DNA of 64,000 nt, taken from assembly GCF_011684115.1 (NCBI RefSeq), contig NZ_JAADJV010000002.1, forward strand, positions 123,209-187,208, in the 5' to 3' direction. Of the stretch, positions 47,989 to 56,912 are shown one piece after another; the first letter of the stretch is position 1, and each line of letters opens with the position of its first letter. This DNA comes from Rahnella aceris. GTDB lineage: Bacteria > Pseudomonadota > Gammaproteobacteria > Enterobacterales > Enterobacteriaceae. The translations under genes and the position numbers were made by a program. A model generated the notes under the pieces. The model worked only from the letters and a program-made list of their open reading frames with translations, did no database searches and had not been told where the DNA came from.

Positions 47989-48843
47989 GTGTTGATAATT
48001 GACAGCGTGGCGCTGCTGCGTCGCGAAATCCGGGATTTTCGTAAGAATAACAAACGTATCGCGCTGGTGCCGACCATGGGCAATCTGCACGAAGGCCATA
48101 TGACGCTGGTGGAAGAAGCCAAAGCCCGCGGCGATGTGGTCGTGGTGAGTATTTTCGTCAACCCGATGCAGTTCGAGCGCCCGGATGACCTCGAGCGTTA
48201 TCCGCGCACCTTGCAGGAAGACTGCGAGAAGCTGAACAAACGCGGCGTGGATCTGGTATTTGCACCGTCACCGGCAGAAGTCTATCCGAAAGGTCTGGCG
48301 ACCCAAACACAGGTTGATGTGCCGGTGATTTCCACCATTCTGGAAGGTGCGAGCCGTCCGGGACATTTCCGTGGCGTCTCCACCATCGTCAGCAAACTGT
48401 TCAATCTGGTGCAGCCGCAGGTGGCCTGTTTCGGGCAAAAAGACTTCCAGCAACTGGCGCTGCTGCGCACCATGGTGGAAGACATGGGCTACGATATTGA
48501 GATAGTGGGCGTGCCAATTGTGCGCGCTAAAGACGGTCTGGCACTGAGTTCACGCAACGGCTATCTGACTGCCGAGGAACGTAAACTCGCACCCCAGCTT
48601 AACAAAATCATGAATGCGCTGGCTGAACGGCTGAGCCAGGGCGAGCGCCATGTCGATGAAATGTTGCAGGAAACCGCGCAGCAGCTTCGCGAAGCGGGTT
48701 TCACGCCGGACGAACTGTTTATCCGTGATGCGAAAACCTTGCAGGAGTTGTCCGTCGACAGCACATCTGCGGTGATCCTGATGGCGGCCTGGCTGGGTAA
48801 AGCCAGACTGATTGATAATCAGGAGGTTGATCTGACGCAGTAG
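47989..48843 (+). CDS. panC: Pantothenate synthetase (GTG start)
   Basis: ATP-dependent ligase of 284 aa joining pantoate and beta-alanine. HIGH-like motif [33 protein letters not shown], and [13 protein letters not shown] (KMSKS-like). The start is GTG followed by TTG (MLIID), as in E. coli, after GGAGAAGG. It begins 14 nt after panB. Confidence 0.97.
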   Translation: MLIIDSVALLRREIRDFRKNNKRIALVPTMGNLHEGHMTLVEEAKARGDVVVVSIFVNPMQFERPDDLERYPRTLQEDCEKLNKRGVDLVFAPSPAEVYPKGLATQTQVDVPVISTILEGASRPGHFRGVSTIVSKLFNLVQPQVACFGQKDFQQLALLRTMVEDMGYDIEIVGVPIVRAKDGLALSSRNGYLTAEERKLAPQLNKIMNALAERLSQGERHVDEMLQETAQQLREAGFTPDELFIRDAKTLQELSVDSTSAVILMAAWLGKARLIDNQEVDLTQ

Positions 48844-48951
48844 ACAGCGCAGGTCAAATCGGCAACTATGTTGGCCGCCGGAAAACATCAGTATTTGGCT
48901 ATGTCAGCCCGGCGGGTTCCCAGACTATTTACGCATGAAGGGTCACACGCA

Positions 48952-49332
48952 ATGGTACGTACAATGCTGCAAGGCAAACTGCACCGGGTTCACGTAACTC
49001 AGGCAGATTTGCATTACGAAGGCTCCTGCGCCATCGATCAGGACTTTCTCGATGCCTCAGGCATTCTGGAATACGAAGCAATTGATATTTATAACGTTGA
49101 TAACGGTCAGCGTTTCTCGACATACGCCATCGCGGCAGAACGCGGTTCGCGTATTATTTCAGTCAACGGCGCGGCAGCGCGTTGTGCCTGTGTCGGCGAT
49201 CTGCTGATCATCTGTTCTTACGTGCAGATGTCAGATGAACAAGCCCGCCAGCACAAACCGAAAGTGGCCTATTTCGAAGGTGAAAACCAACTGAAACGCA
49301 CCGCCAAAGCCGTGCCTGTTCAGGTGGCTTGA
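48952..49332 (+). CDS. panD: Aspartate 1-decarboxylase
   Basis: Pyruvoyl enzyme making beta-alanine from aspartate, 126 aa. Self-cleavage occurs between G24 and S25 ([10 protein letters not shown]), giving the pyruvoyl group at S25. [19 protein letters not shown] and [21 protein letters not shown] are conserved. ATG 48952 gives the standard length; the 28-codon upstream extension covers the panC-panD gap and is not supported. In E. coli a gene separates panC and panD; here they are 108 nt apart. Confidence 0.96.
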   Translation: MVRTMLQGKLHRVHVTQADLHYEGSCAIDQDFLDASGILEYEAIDIYNVDNGQRFSTYAIAAERGSRIISVNGAAARCACVGDLLIICSYVQMSDEQARQHKPKVAYFEGENQLKRTAKAVPVQVA

Positions 49333-49339
49333 TAAAACG

Positions 49340-49463
49340 CCTTCCCCTGCGAAGGGGGAGGATGGGAGGGGGTTTTAAATACAAAGCAATGAGTTAAAGC
49401 ACACTTTGAATTTAGTTTTTGACCTTGATACCCCACCCCAGCCCTCCCCTTCGCAGGGGAGGG
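49340..49463. repeat. Inverted pair of REP-like palindromes between panD and yadH
   Basis: CCTTCCCCTGCGAAGGGGGAGG (49340-49361) and CCCTCCCCTTCGCAGGGGAGGG (49442-49463, inverted orientation) flank about 80 nt. GGGAGGGGGTTTT just inside the left copy answers CCCCACCCCAGCCC inside the right copy, so the unit is a larger imperfect palindrome of about 124 nt. A related single copy follows hemL. The arrangement resembles a BIME/MITE-like intergenic element. Confidence 0.75.
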
Positions 49464-49475
49464 AGCACAGAAAAA

Positions 49476-50246
49476 TCAACTTCTCAGACCACGCCCGCGC
49501 TCGATCAAGTACCACGCCAGCCAATAAAACACCGCGATAAATGCCACCAGCACGCTCATGGTAAACACCAGCGGCACGTCTGAAATCCCCAGGAAACCGT
49601 AACGGAAACCGCTGATCATGTAGACGATCGGGTTCAGCTTAGAGATCGCCTGCCAGATTGGCGGCAACAGGGAAAGCGAGTAGAACACGCCACCCAGATA
49701 AGTCAGCGGGGTCAGCACAAAGGTCGGGATCAGGCTGATATCGTCAAACGTTGTTGCAAACACGGCGTTCAGCAGACCGCCCAGAGAAAACAGGATCGCG
49801 GTCAGTAACAGTGTCAGCGCAATGATCCACCAGGAATGGATCACCAGCGGCACGAAGAACAACGAGATCGCCGTGACCAGGATCCCCACGCAGATCCCGC
49901 GCGCCACGCCGCCGCCGACATAACCGGCAATAACGACATGCGTCGGCACCGGAGCCACCAGCAGTTCTTCAATATTGCGCTGGAATTTGGCGCTGAAGAA
50001 CGACGAGGCCACGTTGGCGTAGGAGTTAGTGATCACCGCCATCATGATAAGCCCCGGCACGATAAACTGCATGTAGGTGAAACCGTGCATGTTGCCAATC
50101 TGTGCGCCGATCAGATTACCAAAGATGATGAAATATAAGGTCATGGTGATGACCGGCGGAACCAGCGTTTGGATCCAGATGCGACCAAACCGGTTGATCT
50201 CTTTCAGCCAGATACTTTTGAGTGCCACCCAATACAATTGCGACAT
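49476..50246 (-). CDS. yadH: ABC-2 type transporter permease YadH
   Basis: Inner-membrane ABC exporter subunit of 256 aa with six TM helices. ABC-2 features: IWIQTLVPPVITMTLYFIIFGNLIG, QFIVPGLIMMAVITNSYANVASSFFSAKFQRNIEELLVAPVP, and LNPIVYMISGFRYGFLG near the C-terminus. Its start overlaps the yadG stop by one base (TAATG). The substrate is unknown. Confidence 0.95.
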   Translation of the reverse strand: MSQLYWVALKSIWLKEINRFGRIWIQTLVPPVITMTLYFIIFGNLIGAQIGNMHGFTYMQFIVPGLIMMAVITNSYANVASSFFSAKFQRNIEELLVAPVPTHVVIAGYVGGGVARGICVGILVTAISLFFVPLVIHSWWIIALTLLLTAILFSLGGLLNAVFATTFDDISLIPTFVLTPLTYLGGVFYSLSLLPPIWQAISKLNPIVYMISGFRYGFLGISDVPLVFTMSVLVAFIAVFYWLAWYLIERGRGLRS

Positions 50247-51169
50247 TATTTCTTTTCCTCGCTGCCGTTCACCAGCGTGACAAACAGCTCTTCCAGACGG
50301 TTCGCCTTGTTACGCATACTCAATACCTGCACGCCCTGCTTGCTCAGCTGGCTGAACAGGGAATTCAGTCCCTGCTCGCGCATGACTTCCACTTCCAGCG
50401 TTGACGTATCCGTCAGCTTACTGCGATAACCTTCCAGCACCGGCAGCGGGCTTTTCGCCCCTAAATCCAGAATGAAAGTTTCAGATTTCAGCTTCGAGAG
50501 CAGTTCCTTCATGCTGGTGTTTTCCACCAACTGACCGCCCTGAATAATACCGATGTTACGGCACAGCATTTCCGCTTCTTCCAGATAGTGCGTGGTCAGA
50601 ATGATGGTCGTGCCCTGTGCGTTCAGCTCTTTCAGGAAACCCCACATTGAGCGACGTAATTCGATATCCACACCCGCCGTTGGCTCATCGAGGATCAGCA
50701 ATTTTGGCTCGTGCATCAGCGCACGGGCGATCATCAGACGACGCTTCATCCCGCCGGACAGCATGCGCGAACGCTCGTTGCGTTTGCCCCAGAGATCCAA
50801 CTGCGTCAGATATTTTTCAGCACGTTGCAATGCCAGCGGACGTGGCACGCCGTAATAACCGGCCTGATTAACCACCACCTGCATGACGGTTTCAAACGGG
50901 TTGAAGTTAAATTCCTGGGGCACCAGCCCGAGCTGACGTTTAGCGTTGACGATATCTTTATCGATGTCATAGCCAAACACCTGCACTTTGCCGGCGGTTT
51001 TGTTGACCAGTGAACTGATGATGCCAATGGTGGTGGATTTACCCGCACCGTTTGGCCCAAGCAGGGCATAAAAATCGCCAGCTTCGACGCGCAGATCGAT
51101 TCCACGCAAAGCCTGTACACCACCGGCGTAAGTTTTGGTTAACTTTTCCAGTTCCAATGCATAATTCAT
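50246..51169 (-). CDS. yadG: ABC transporter ATP-binding protein YadG
   Basis: ATPase of 307 aa partnering YadH. Walker A GPNGAGKST, signature MLSGGMKRRLMIARAL, Walker B KLLILDEPTAGVD, switch His in TTHYLEEAEML. The C-terminal 80 residues form the DrrA-like extension (QGGQLVENTSMKELLSKL...). Little RBS is visible upstream of ATG 51169. Divergent from can, as in E. coli. Confidence 0.95.
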   Translation of the reverse strand: MNYALELEKLTKTYAGGVQALRGIDLRVEAGDFYALLGPNGAGKSTTIGIISSLVNKTAGKVQVFGYDIDKDIVNAKRQLGLVPQEFNFNPFETVMQVVVNQAGYYGVPRPLALQRAEKYLTQLDLWGKRNERSRMLSGGMKRRLMIARALMHEPKLLILDEPTAGVDIELRRSMWGFLKELNAQGTTIILTTHYLEEAEMLCRNIGIIQGGQLVENTSMKELLSKLKSETFILDLGAKSPLPVLEGYRSKLTDTSTLEVEVMREQGLNSLFSQLSKQGVQVLSMRNKANRLEELFVTLVNGSEEKK

Positions 51170-51235
51170 AAAGGGAGCGTACCTTCTTGTGAAAACCCTG
51201 TTGTAAGAATGAGTAAACGGAGATGCCGAATCAGT

Positions 51236-51263
51236 TTGAAAAGTCGGGGCATTGCCCTATATT
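51236..51263 (+). promoter_or_regulatory. Probable sigma-70 promoter of can
   Basis: TTGAAA (51236-51241), 16-nt spacer, TATATT (51258-51263), 41 nt before the can ATG. Confidence 0.45.
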
Positions 51264-51304
51264 ACTCCATCGCAGTCAGCTCGTAACACAGGCTATTAAC
51301 ATCA

Positions 51305-51961
51305 ATGAATGACATAGAAAGACTCATCAGCAATAACGCAGCCTGGTCCAAAACCATGATTGATGAAGATCCTGGTTTCTTTGAGCGGCTTTCCCAATCT
51401 CAAAAACCCCGCTTTCTGTGGATTGGCTGTTCTGACAGCCGTGTTCCCGCCGAGCGCCTGACAGGGCTTGAGCCAGGCGAACTGTTCGTTCACCGTAACG
51501 TTGCCAACCTGGTCATCCACACCGACCTTAACTGCCTGTCCGTTGTGCAATATGCTATCGACGTGCTGGAAGTCGAACACGTGATTATCTGCGGTCACTA
51601 CGGCTGTGGCGGTGTGCAGTCGGCGGTTGAAAACCCTGAACTGGGTTTGATTAATAACTGGTTGTTGCATATCCGGGACATCTGGTACAAACACAGTTCC
51701 CTGCTGGGCGAACTGTCGCCAGAGAAGCGCCTCGATAAGTTATGTGAACTGAACGTGGTTGAGCAAGTTTACAACCTCGGCCACTCCACCGTGATGCAAT
51801 CGGCCTGGAAACGCGGCCAGAAAGTCACGCTGCACGGCTGGGTTTACGGCATTCTGGACGGACGTCTGCGCAACCTGGAAGTTGACGCCACCAGCCGCGA
51901 AACACTGGAACAGCGCTACCGTCAGGGCGTCTCCGCCTTGCTGAACGGCGACCCGCAATAA
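51305..51961 (+). CDS. can: Beta-carbonic anhydrase
   Basis: Zinc enzyme interconverting CO2 and bicarbonate, essential in air in E. coli. 218 aa with the zinc ligands C42, D44 (IGCSDSRV), H98 and C101 (CGHYGCGG). The terminator directly downstream is the integration site of the P2-like element, so can is intact but its distance to the convergent neighbour hpt has grown to about 7 kb. Confidence 0.97.
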   Translation: MNDIERLISNNAAWSKTMIDEDPGFFERLSQSQKPRFLWIGCSDSRVPAERLTGLEPGELFVHRNVANLVIHTDLNCLSVVQYAIDVLEVEHVIICGHYGCGGVQSAVENPELGLINNWLLHIRDIWYKHSSLLGELSPEKRLDKLCELNVVEQVYNLGHSTVMQSAWKRGQKVTLHGWVYGILDGRLRNLEVDATSRETLEQRYRQGVSALLNGDPQ

Positions 51962-51995
51962 CAAGCCGCCCTACTCTACAGAAATTCAAAAAACA

Positions 51996-52020
51996 AAAGG
52001 CACAAAAATGTGCCTTTTTT
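51996..52020 (+). terminator. can terminator and left prophage att core
   Basis: AAAGGCAC / GTGCCTTT hairpin with an AAAAAT loop and six T, 35 nt after the can stop. The identical 25 bp recur at 57237-57261, marking the att core. Integration regenerated the terminator on the can side. Confidence 0.85.
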
Positions 52021-52114
52021 GCCATTTATTTTTCCTGCACTTACAACGCGATCACTATAAATCAATGAGTTATATGCGGTGTAAGCAGCTACAAACCCTA
52101 TAAAGATGCTCAGG

Positions 52115-52134
52115 TGTGGACACTATGTGGACAC
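52115..52134 (+). promoter_or_regulatory. Paired integrase arm-type boxes, left end
   Basis: Two copies of TGTGGACAC start 11 nt apart (52115 and 52126). TGTGGACA is the P2 integrase arm-site consensus as I recall it. A matching pair with the same 11-nt period lies by the right core. They are expected to bind Int; no int gene remains. Confidence 0.65.
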
Positions 52135-53048
52135 TCCAGCCCCGCTTTCCCCCTCAATGGATTAAAGGAAAGTCGGTGATCGATATCATGCGCAAATACG
52201 CCATGAAAGAAGACGGTGACGAGCGCGGCGCAGCAAAGAACCGCTTTGACTGTAAGCACCTGAACCGAGGCGGTGCCGCTGGCTACATCGCTAAATACAT
52301 CGCGAAGAATATCGACGGTTACGCACTGGAAGGCGAACGCGACCACGAGACCGGCGAGCTTCTGACGGATTCCGCTGCTGCTGTTACTGCCTGGGCAGCA
52401 ACATGGCGTATCCCTCAATTCCATCCCATCGGCCTGCCTACTATGGGTTCATACCGTGAGTGCCGCCGCATTCGTTCCATCAGTCTGACTGAAACCTTTG
52501 ACGAAGAAGTGGAAGCCGTTCGCGCTGCTGCTGATGCCGGTGACTTTATGGCGTACATGACTGCCCAGGGCGGCGCTAATGTACCGCGTGAAGATCAGAC
52601 GGTGCGCGTAGCACGTCGCGTTGCTAATGAACTGAATGCCTACGATGAAGAGGTGAAAAAGGTTGTGGGAATTTTCGCGCCCCACCTCGGCGAATCACAT
52701 GTATATGAAACGCGCCCCCCTCAATGGCGCATCGTTGCTTCTGCCGTTGATTCTGAGGTTTTGACCGCAAAAAGCGCCTCCGGCGCGCCTCGGAGGCCTG
52801 TCAATAACTGTGGGTTAAGTGGAAAGAAAGCCGCTGCAAATGGGCGAAATAGCCAAGCTGGGAGCGCCTCTGCAGCGTCCACTTCTGCCAACCAACCGGT
52901 AATTGACTGGACAGACACTACCGCCGTGAGGGCGATTGTGGCACGTATACGTGAGGAAACGCCGAGAGTCAGCAAGGCGCAGCGCAGTTCTGGCTCAACA
53001 AAAGGGCTCGATATTGCCCTATCGGAAAGATCAAAGGCAGAAGAATAG
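52135..53048 (+). pseudogene. P2 replication endonuclease gpA, N-terminally deleted
   Basis: C-terminal portion (about 290 residues) of the rolling-circle initiator A of P2-like phages (about 760 aa). Homology is clear from IMRKYAMKEDGDE onward. The two catalytic tyrosines are kept in the YxxxY motif YIAKYIAKNIDGYALEGE, followed by TWRIPQFHPIGLPTMGSYRECRRIR. The ATG that opens the frame at 52116 lies inside the integrase-arm boxes, so the 5' end is a deletion junction and not a real start. Upstream replication-domain motifs are absent. Probably inactive. Confidence 0.85.
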
Positions 53049-53189
53049 GCTCACCTGCAAGAAATTGAACGCGCACGGGTCAAACACAACATCACCGTTA
53101 AGCGGTGGTGCGAAATTAGCTTTGAAGAAACAAAAGTTCACTCCACCTACTAGATTACTTTAATTCATTCCTTTATTTGATATTATTTA

Positions 53190-54218
53190 TTATACTTCAA
53201 CGTTATTTTTAGCGAATTTATTCCCATTACTGTCAATAATTAAATCGCCAATTCTAATTTTGAACCCCTGTAATTTTACCGAAGCAATAACATTATTGAG
53301 ATATTGAGAGTTAATTAAAGTCGATGATAAAGAATAAAGCTGTTTTCCAAGCTCAGTTAATAACACAACGCTGAACTCAAGTTTCTTACTCTGATCCTCG
53401 TCAAATATTTCCATTACCTTATTATCATAAAAAAAGTAGACTGAGAAAGACTCAGCTTTAACTGATTTAAAAGTTGTCGAAAGCCCCAGACCATCCGTCC
53501 CAGTAACTATACCAAGATGTTGCATTTTAGAAAGAAAATCAAAATCAAGCTCCTCAGACTCAAACTCACTATTAAGGCCATGGCCTTTTGTTTTAAACAA
53601 ATAATTAACCATAACGTAAGAGAAAAGCCTTTCTATTTCGATTGCCTCTTTTTGTGATAAATTCTTAATAAAATCTAAAGTTCTTAAAGAAAACAAACCT
53701 GGTGTTTTTACTTCGCCAGCTAAAACCTTTCCCCATAAACTCTGCAATTGTTCTGAACTTGTTGCGGCTGCATTATCACGCCATCTCAATAACCAATCGT
53801 CTTCGATACTTTCTGTTACAGGCTGGGACTGGTCATTTGAGAGAACCTGTTCAGCTACTAACAATGCTCTTGTGACATTAATCTCTTTCTTTATCTCATT
53901 AGCGTACAAATGTTCACTTGCCTGGTGAAGCAATGTAGAAACATCCAGTTTGGGTTCAATTTTTGATTCATCATTTAAAATATTATTAGTTAAATTAATA
54001 AGCCTAGGCTTGTTCACATCATTAAAAGCGATAGCTTTTTTCCCATTTTTTATATCCTCAACATCAATCTCCGTCTGTGCTAACATCAGCAGCTCATTTC
54101 GCTTTAGCTCAAGACTTATCATCCCCTCCCTTCTCATCTGCCACGGTTTGAACAACCCCCCAATCCCCTTATCAGCCACCGTTTCCCACATTTTCCCTAC
54201 TAGTTGAGAACCAAACAC
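53190..54218 (-). CDS. DUF2806 domain-containing protein
   Basis: 342-aa soluble protein. The N-terminus FGSQLVGKMWETVADKGIGGLFKPWQMRREG and the block EDDWLLRWRDNAAATSSEQLQSLWGKVLAGEVKTPGLFSLRTLDFIKNLSQKEA are, from memory, the DUF2806 signature. The central part is helical and the C-terminal 100 residues contain beta strands (SFSVYFFYDNKVMEIF). GTG 54218 was chosen because AAGGAG stands 6 nt before it; TTG 54224 abuts the RBS. Much lower GC than the host. It sits in the A-Q interval of the P2-like element, where phages carry tin/old-type genes. Biochemical function unknown. Confidence 0.75.
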   Translation of the reverse strand: MFGSQLVGKMWETVADKGIGGLFKPWQMRREGMISLELKRNELLMLAQTEIDVEDIKNGKKAIAFNDVNKPRLINLTNNILNDESKIEPKLDVSTLLHQASEHLYANEIKKEINVTRALLVAEQVLSNDQSQPVTESIEDDWLLRWRDNAAATSSEQLQSLWGKVLAGEVKTPGLFSLRTLDFIKNLSQKEAIEIERLFSYVMVNYLFKTKGHGLNSEFESEELDFDFLSKMQHLGIVTGTDGLGLSTTFKSVKAESFSVYFFYDNKVMEIFDEDQSKKLEFSVVLLTELGKQLYSLSSTLINSQYLNNVIASVKLQGFKIRIGDLIIDSNGNKFAKNNVEV

Positions 54219-54983
54219 ATTCAACTCCTTAAGTTTGAAAAAAAGTTATAAAATCTTCCTCTAGTTTTCATTAAAATTCACTAATCCACATTAAAAATCA
54301 AGCAAACCGACTCACTATAATAAATAAAATTTAACGAATTAGATGATTTTTAACAATATTATATCAATGATTTAAAAATATCTTACTGAAAGAAAATGGA
54401 TTTTTAAACGTTCCCTACTTTTTAGTAGTGTATGTATAAACAGTGGTTCAGGTTTGGGAGCTATGGATTCCTCACAGGGCTATAATTGGTCTGATAAAAA
54501 CCCTACATAGGCTGATACCTTCCGAGATGTTCAGTATTTCGAAGTAAACGGCGATAATTTAGGGGCAGGTTGAGTTGGAGCAAGAAAATGGACAAGAGTT
54601 ACTCATGCAGTAAATATCATTTCCTATATTAAATGCTGACATCTTCTCACTGGATAAAAACTTCGAAAGCCATGCATTCATTGCAGCATGTTTTTGCATG
54701 TTCCCGAAGGGTGCCTGATAGCGCCTCTGGCTGCACTTTGCGGCGTTCTGACTCATGCATTAAAAACAGTGAGCCAAGTCAGAAGCGGGCAGACGGGTAA
54801 CATTGCGCGCGGAGATATAAGTGATACAGCTTGCTGTGCATCAGCGCCTTTTATATTAATTTCGTTTCTTAGTGTGCCGACAACGATGACCAGTGACTCT
54901 TGTTTAGCAAGGAAAGATAAAGATAGCAGAGAATAAAATAGACACTTATGCCGATTTTATTAAATAATCTTATTCTCTTACTA
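54219..54983. other. Gene-poor interval with a LexA-like box and decayed coding sequence
   Basis: This 765-nt interval has no convincing gene. A LexA-like palindrome lies at 54426-54445. Just after it a 15-codon frame opens with RBS GGGAG (ATG 54463) and stops early, and the same frame stays protein-like through two more stops, suggesting a decayed gene. A 65-codon minus-strand frame (54559-54756, Cys-rich) and a plus-strand frame (54688-54936) overlap each other. Neither has a good RBS or recognisable domain. Confidence 0.4.
54426..54445. promoter_or_regulatory. LexA-like box inside the prophage remnant
   Basis: TAGTGTATGTATAAACAGTG matches 16 of 20 positions of TACTGTATATATATACAGTA. One half has the key ACAG, but the other has GTGT instead of CTGT. 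Phage 186, a P2 relative, carries the LexA-controlled tum gene in this genome segment. Binding is uncertain. Confidence 0.35.
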
Positions 54984-55784
54984 CTACTGTTTCTTATTTG
55001 CACGTTCGAAGTAGTCAAGAACATCACCAGGTTGCGACTTATAATCATCAATATATTTTAATAATTCTCTAGTGCTATTTATCATTGTATTTTCAAGGGA
55101 TTCAATTTTTCCGAGCGTATCGTATAAATCACTCGGGTATTCTATGTTTTTTATGATGGGTAATAATGGATTAATATAGGCATTTAGATCAGACCTTGCT
55201 GTGACAACATTATTAATACTTTCACTTATGCAATTAATCTTGAACTGATTTTCACCAATAGGCTTCCATTGCATAAATCGTAGTCGTCGAAGTTTTTTTA
55301 TTAAATCTATTTGATACTTAGCTAACTCGGAAAACGCCGTGAATTTAACAAACGATAATAATTCATTATAGTGGGCATCCACATCCTCGACATTTAGTTT
55401 ACTATTAACATCAAATATATCATATAAAATATTACTAAAGTGAGGGGTTTTAATTCTATTAAAATATAGTATATTTCTTAACCTTGTGCTTTCATTGGCA
55501 ATTTCATCATATAGAATAAAGTGTATATCTGTAGCCAAATACACTGATTCTTCATCGAGTTTCTTCCCCAACCATTCAGGGGCTTTTCTATAGACTAGAT
55601 AAGCAACTATTAAAGTACCAAATGTGCTAACTGCACTAATCCAGTCAGTAATGCTTTTCTCAAATACTAATGCATCAAGAAAACAGATTGTAATAACCCC
55701 AAGAGAAAAGGCTATTAAGTGGGTAAGGTTTATATTCACTTTAATATATCCCCATAATTTAATAAAAAAATTTGGTGCGTCCAT
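54984..55784 (-). CDS. Two-TM membrane protein of unknown function
   Basis: 266-aa protein. A short amphipathic start (FFIKLWGYIKVNINL) is followed by TM1 (LIAFSLGVITICFLDALVF, about 22-41) and TM2 (WISAVSTFGTLIVAYLVY, about 48-66). A cytoplasmic helical domain of about 195 residues follows, with Leu/Ile/Asn-rich segments and no motif I recognise. RBS AAGGA before ATG 55784. Low GC. Together with the DUF2806 gene it occupies the P2 accessory site. A membrane-anchored anti-phage or exclusion protein is an inference from position and architecture only. Confidence 0.7.
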   Translation of the reverse strand: MDAPNFFIKLWGYIKVNINLTHLIAFSLGVITICFLDALVFEKSITDWISAVSTFGTLIVAYLVYRKAPEWLGKKLDEESVYLATDIHFILYDEIANESTRLRNILYFNRIKTPHFSNILYDIFDVNSKLNVEDVDAHYNELLSFVKFTAFSELAKYQIDLIKKLRRLRFMQWKPIGENQFKINCISESINNVVTARSDLNAYINPLLPIIKNIEYPSDLYDTLGKIESLENTMINSTRELLKYIDDYKSQPGDVLDYFERANKKQ

Positions 55785-56022
55785 GGAAATCCTTTCGAAA
55801 CATCAGGCAAATAAAGCAATTTACATGAACAACGGCAAGCTATCAAGCCACCTCATCTCCATAAATTGATATACAATCAATTGATAAACTTTGTTTTTTT
55901 GATGTTTCAACATAAAGCATTGAACAAAAAAACATCTTATTTTTGAAGATATAAATATCATATCCAATGAATGAGGAGGCTCACACAAATAAGTAAAACC
56001 CCGGTTATCGGTGAGGACTACT
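55785..56022. other. Intergenic region upstream of the two-TM gene
   Basis: AT-rich sequence with a short palindrome ATCAATTGAT near 55877-55886. It must contain the two-TM gene promoter on the minus strand. In P2 the cos site lies between the accessory genes and Q, but no cos-like sequence was recognised here. Confidence 0.35.
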
Positions 56023-56421
56023 CTACTCTGGAGTAAGCTGGTAAGCCTTAAATCTAATCACCTCCTTCCCAAACCACGCATTCAACTCCTTAAACCGTTC
56101 CTGCAAGGGCGTCAGCTCATTGCGGACAAATACCAGTGACGCCTTAACCGAATCTCCAAAGCCGCCGCTGTTCTCTGGGATAATCCCCATCATCTGAGGC
56201 GGCACGCGGTGCGCGCACAGCAAATCGTTTTGGCTGGCTTTCTTGATGTTGAAGAAATCGTCTTTGGTTGCGACTTCACTTAACGGCAAAATCTTGATCC
56301 CGTCTGGCTTTCCGTTTGGTGCGTACATGAACAGGTTGCGGAAATTGCCCAGCCCTTTGGTGTCACGCATCGCCTTACGCATCTGGTCTATGTCCGAGCT
56401 GCTTTGTGCCGCGTCGGTCAT
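56023..56421 (-). pseudogene. Phage portal protein (P2 gpQ) C-terminal fragment
   Basis: The last roughly 130 residues of a P2-like portal: MTDAAQSSSDIDQMRKAMRDTKGLGNFRNLF..., LPLSEVATKDDFFNIKKASQNDLLCAHRVPPQMMGIIPEN, and FVRNELTPLQERFKELN. A complete gpQ is about 340 aa, so the N-terminal 60% is gone. Minus-strand orientation agrees with the leftward P-Q operon of P2. The 5' end joins the gpD fragment in opposite orientation, marking a deletion of the late region. Confidence 0.85.
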
Positions 56422-56444
56422 GTACAGGATATATCCGGCGTGCG

Positions 56445-56594
56445 CCCGGATTTAAATCCGTGATCGACGCGCAGCCCTGGATAATCAGCAAGGTGACGCA
56501 CAGCCTGGGCGGCAGTGGATTTGTGACGACGTTGAATCTGGAGGTCTTGCTGTCGGATGTGAGTTATGAGGCGAGCGGGGACGATAGCTTGTGA
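56445..56594 (+). pseudogene. Tail/late control protein gpD C-terminal fragment
   Basis: The terminal 49 residues of P2-type gpD: PGFKSVIDAQPWIISKVTHSLGGSGFVTTLNLEV and LSDVSYEASGDDSL. In P2, gene D is the last tail gene, immediately before ogr, and ogr indeed follows. The upstream part is replaced by the portal fragment. Confidence 0.75.
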
Positions 56595-56635
56595 ATGATT
56601 GATGCAAAGCTTCATAATTAGCGCATAAAACATCC

Positions 56636-56794
56636 CTAAAAACAGTAGTATATCCAAAACACCATTGGGAAGAGTGCGTATATAAGAAGGCCAACACACA
56701 CGGCCTTCATAAACCAACGGGCATGACGCCAGATGTAACGCTCCCTTTCGTTAGCGTCACGGATCGCGCTTTGTATATCGTCCTGATTTGTCAT
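56636..56794 (-). CDS. Small one-TM protein between D and ogr
   Basis: 52-aa protein: a charged N-terminal helix (TNQDDIQSAIRDANERERYIWRHARW) and a C-terminal TM (AVCVGLLIYALFPMVFWIYY). ATG 56794 has AAGG 8 nt upstream; a GTG at 56836 with GGGGA would add 14 residues. It runs against D and ogr, so it is likely an extra gene of the phage. Function unknown. Confidence 0.45.
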   Translation of the reverse strand: MTNQDDIQSAIRDANERERYIWRHARWFMKAVCVGLLIYALFPMVFWIYYCF

Positions 56795-56912
56795 CTCGTC
56801 TGCCTTGGGGAATTTGTCACCTGTTATGTAAAACACTGTAATCCCCGATGTATGTTTTCAGCAATAACATATAATGATTGAATATGATTAAAATGATTAC
56901 ATGGTGATTATT

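Noticed and set aside
52116..52134. ATG at 52116 as a real start of the gpA-like frame
   Set aside because: It lies inside the integrase-arm boxes and has no RBS. The frame is open there by chance at a deletion junction.
54559..54936. Overlapping short frames on both strands in the prophage accessory interval
   Set aside because: The minus-strand frame (54559-54756) and plus-strand frame (54688-54936) overlap, lack good RBSs and show no domain. They are kept only as a note in the interval entry.
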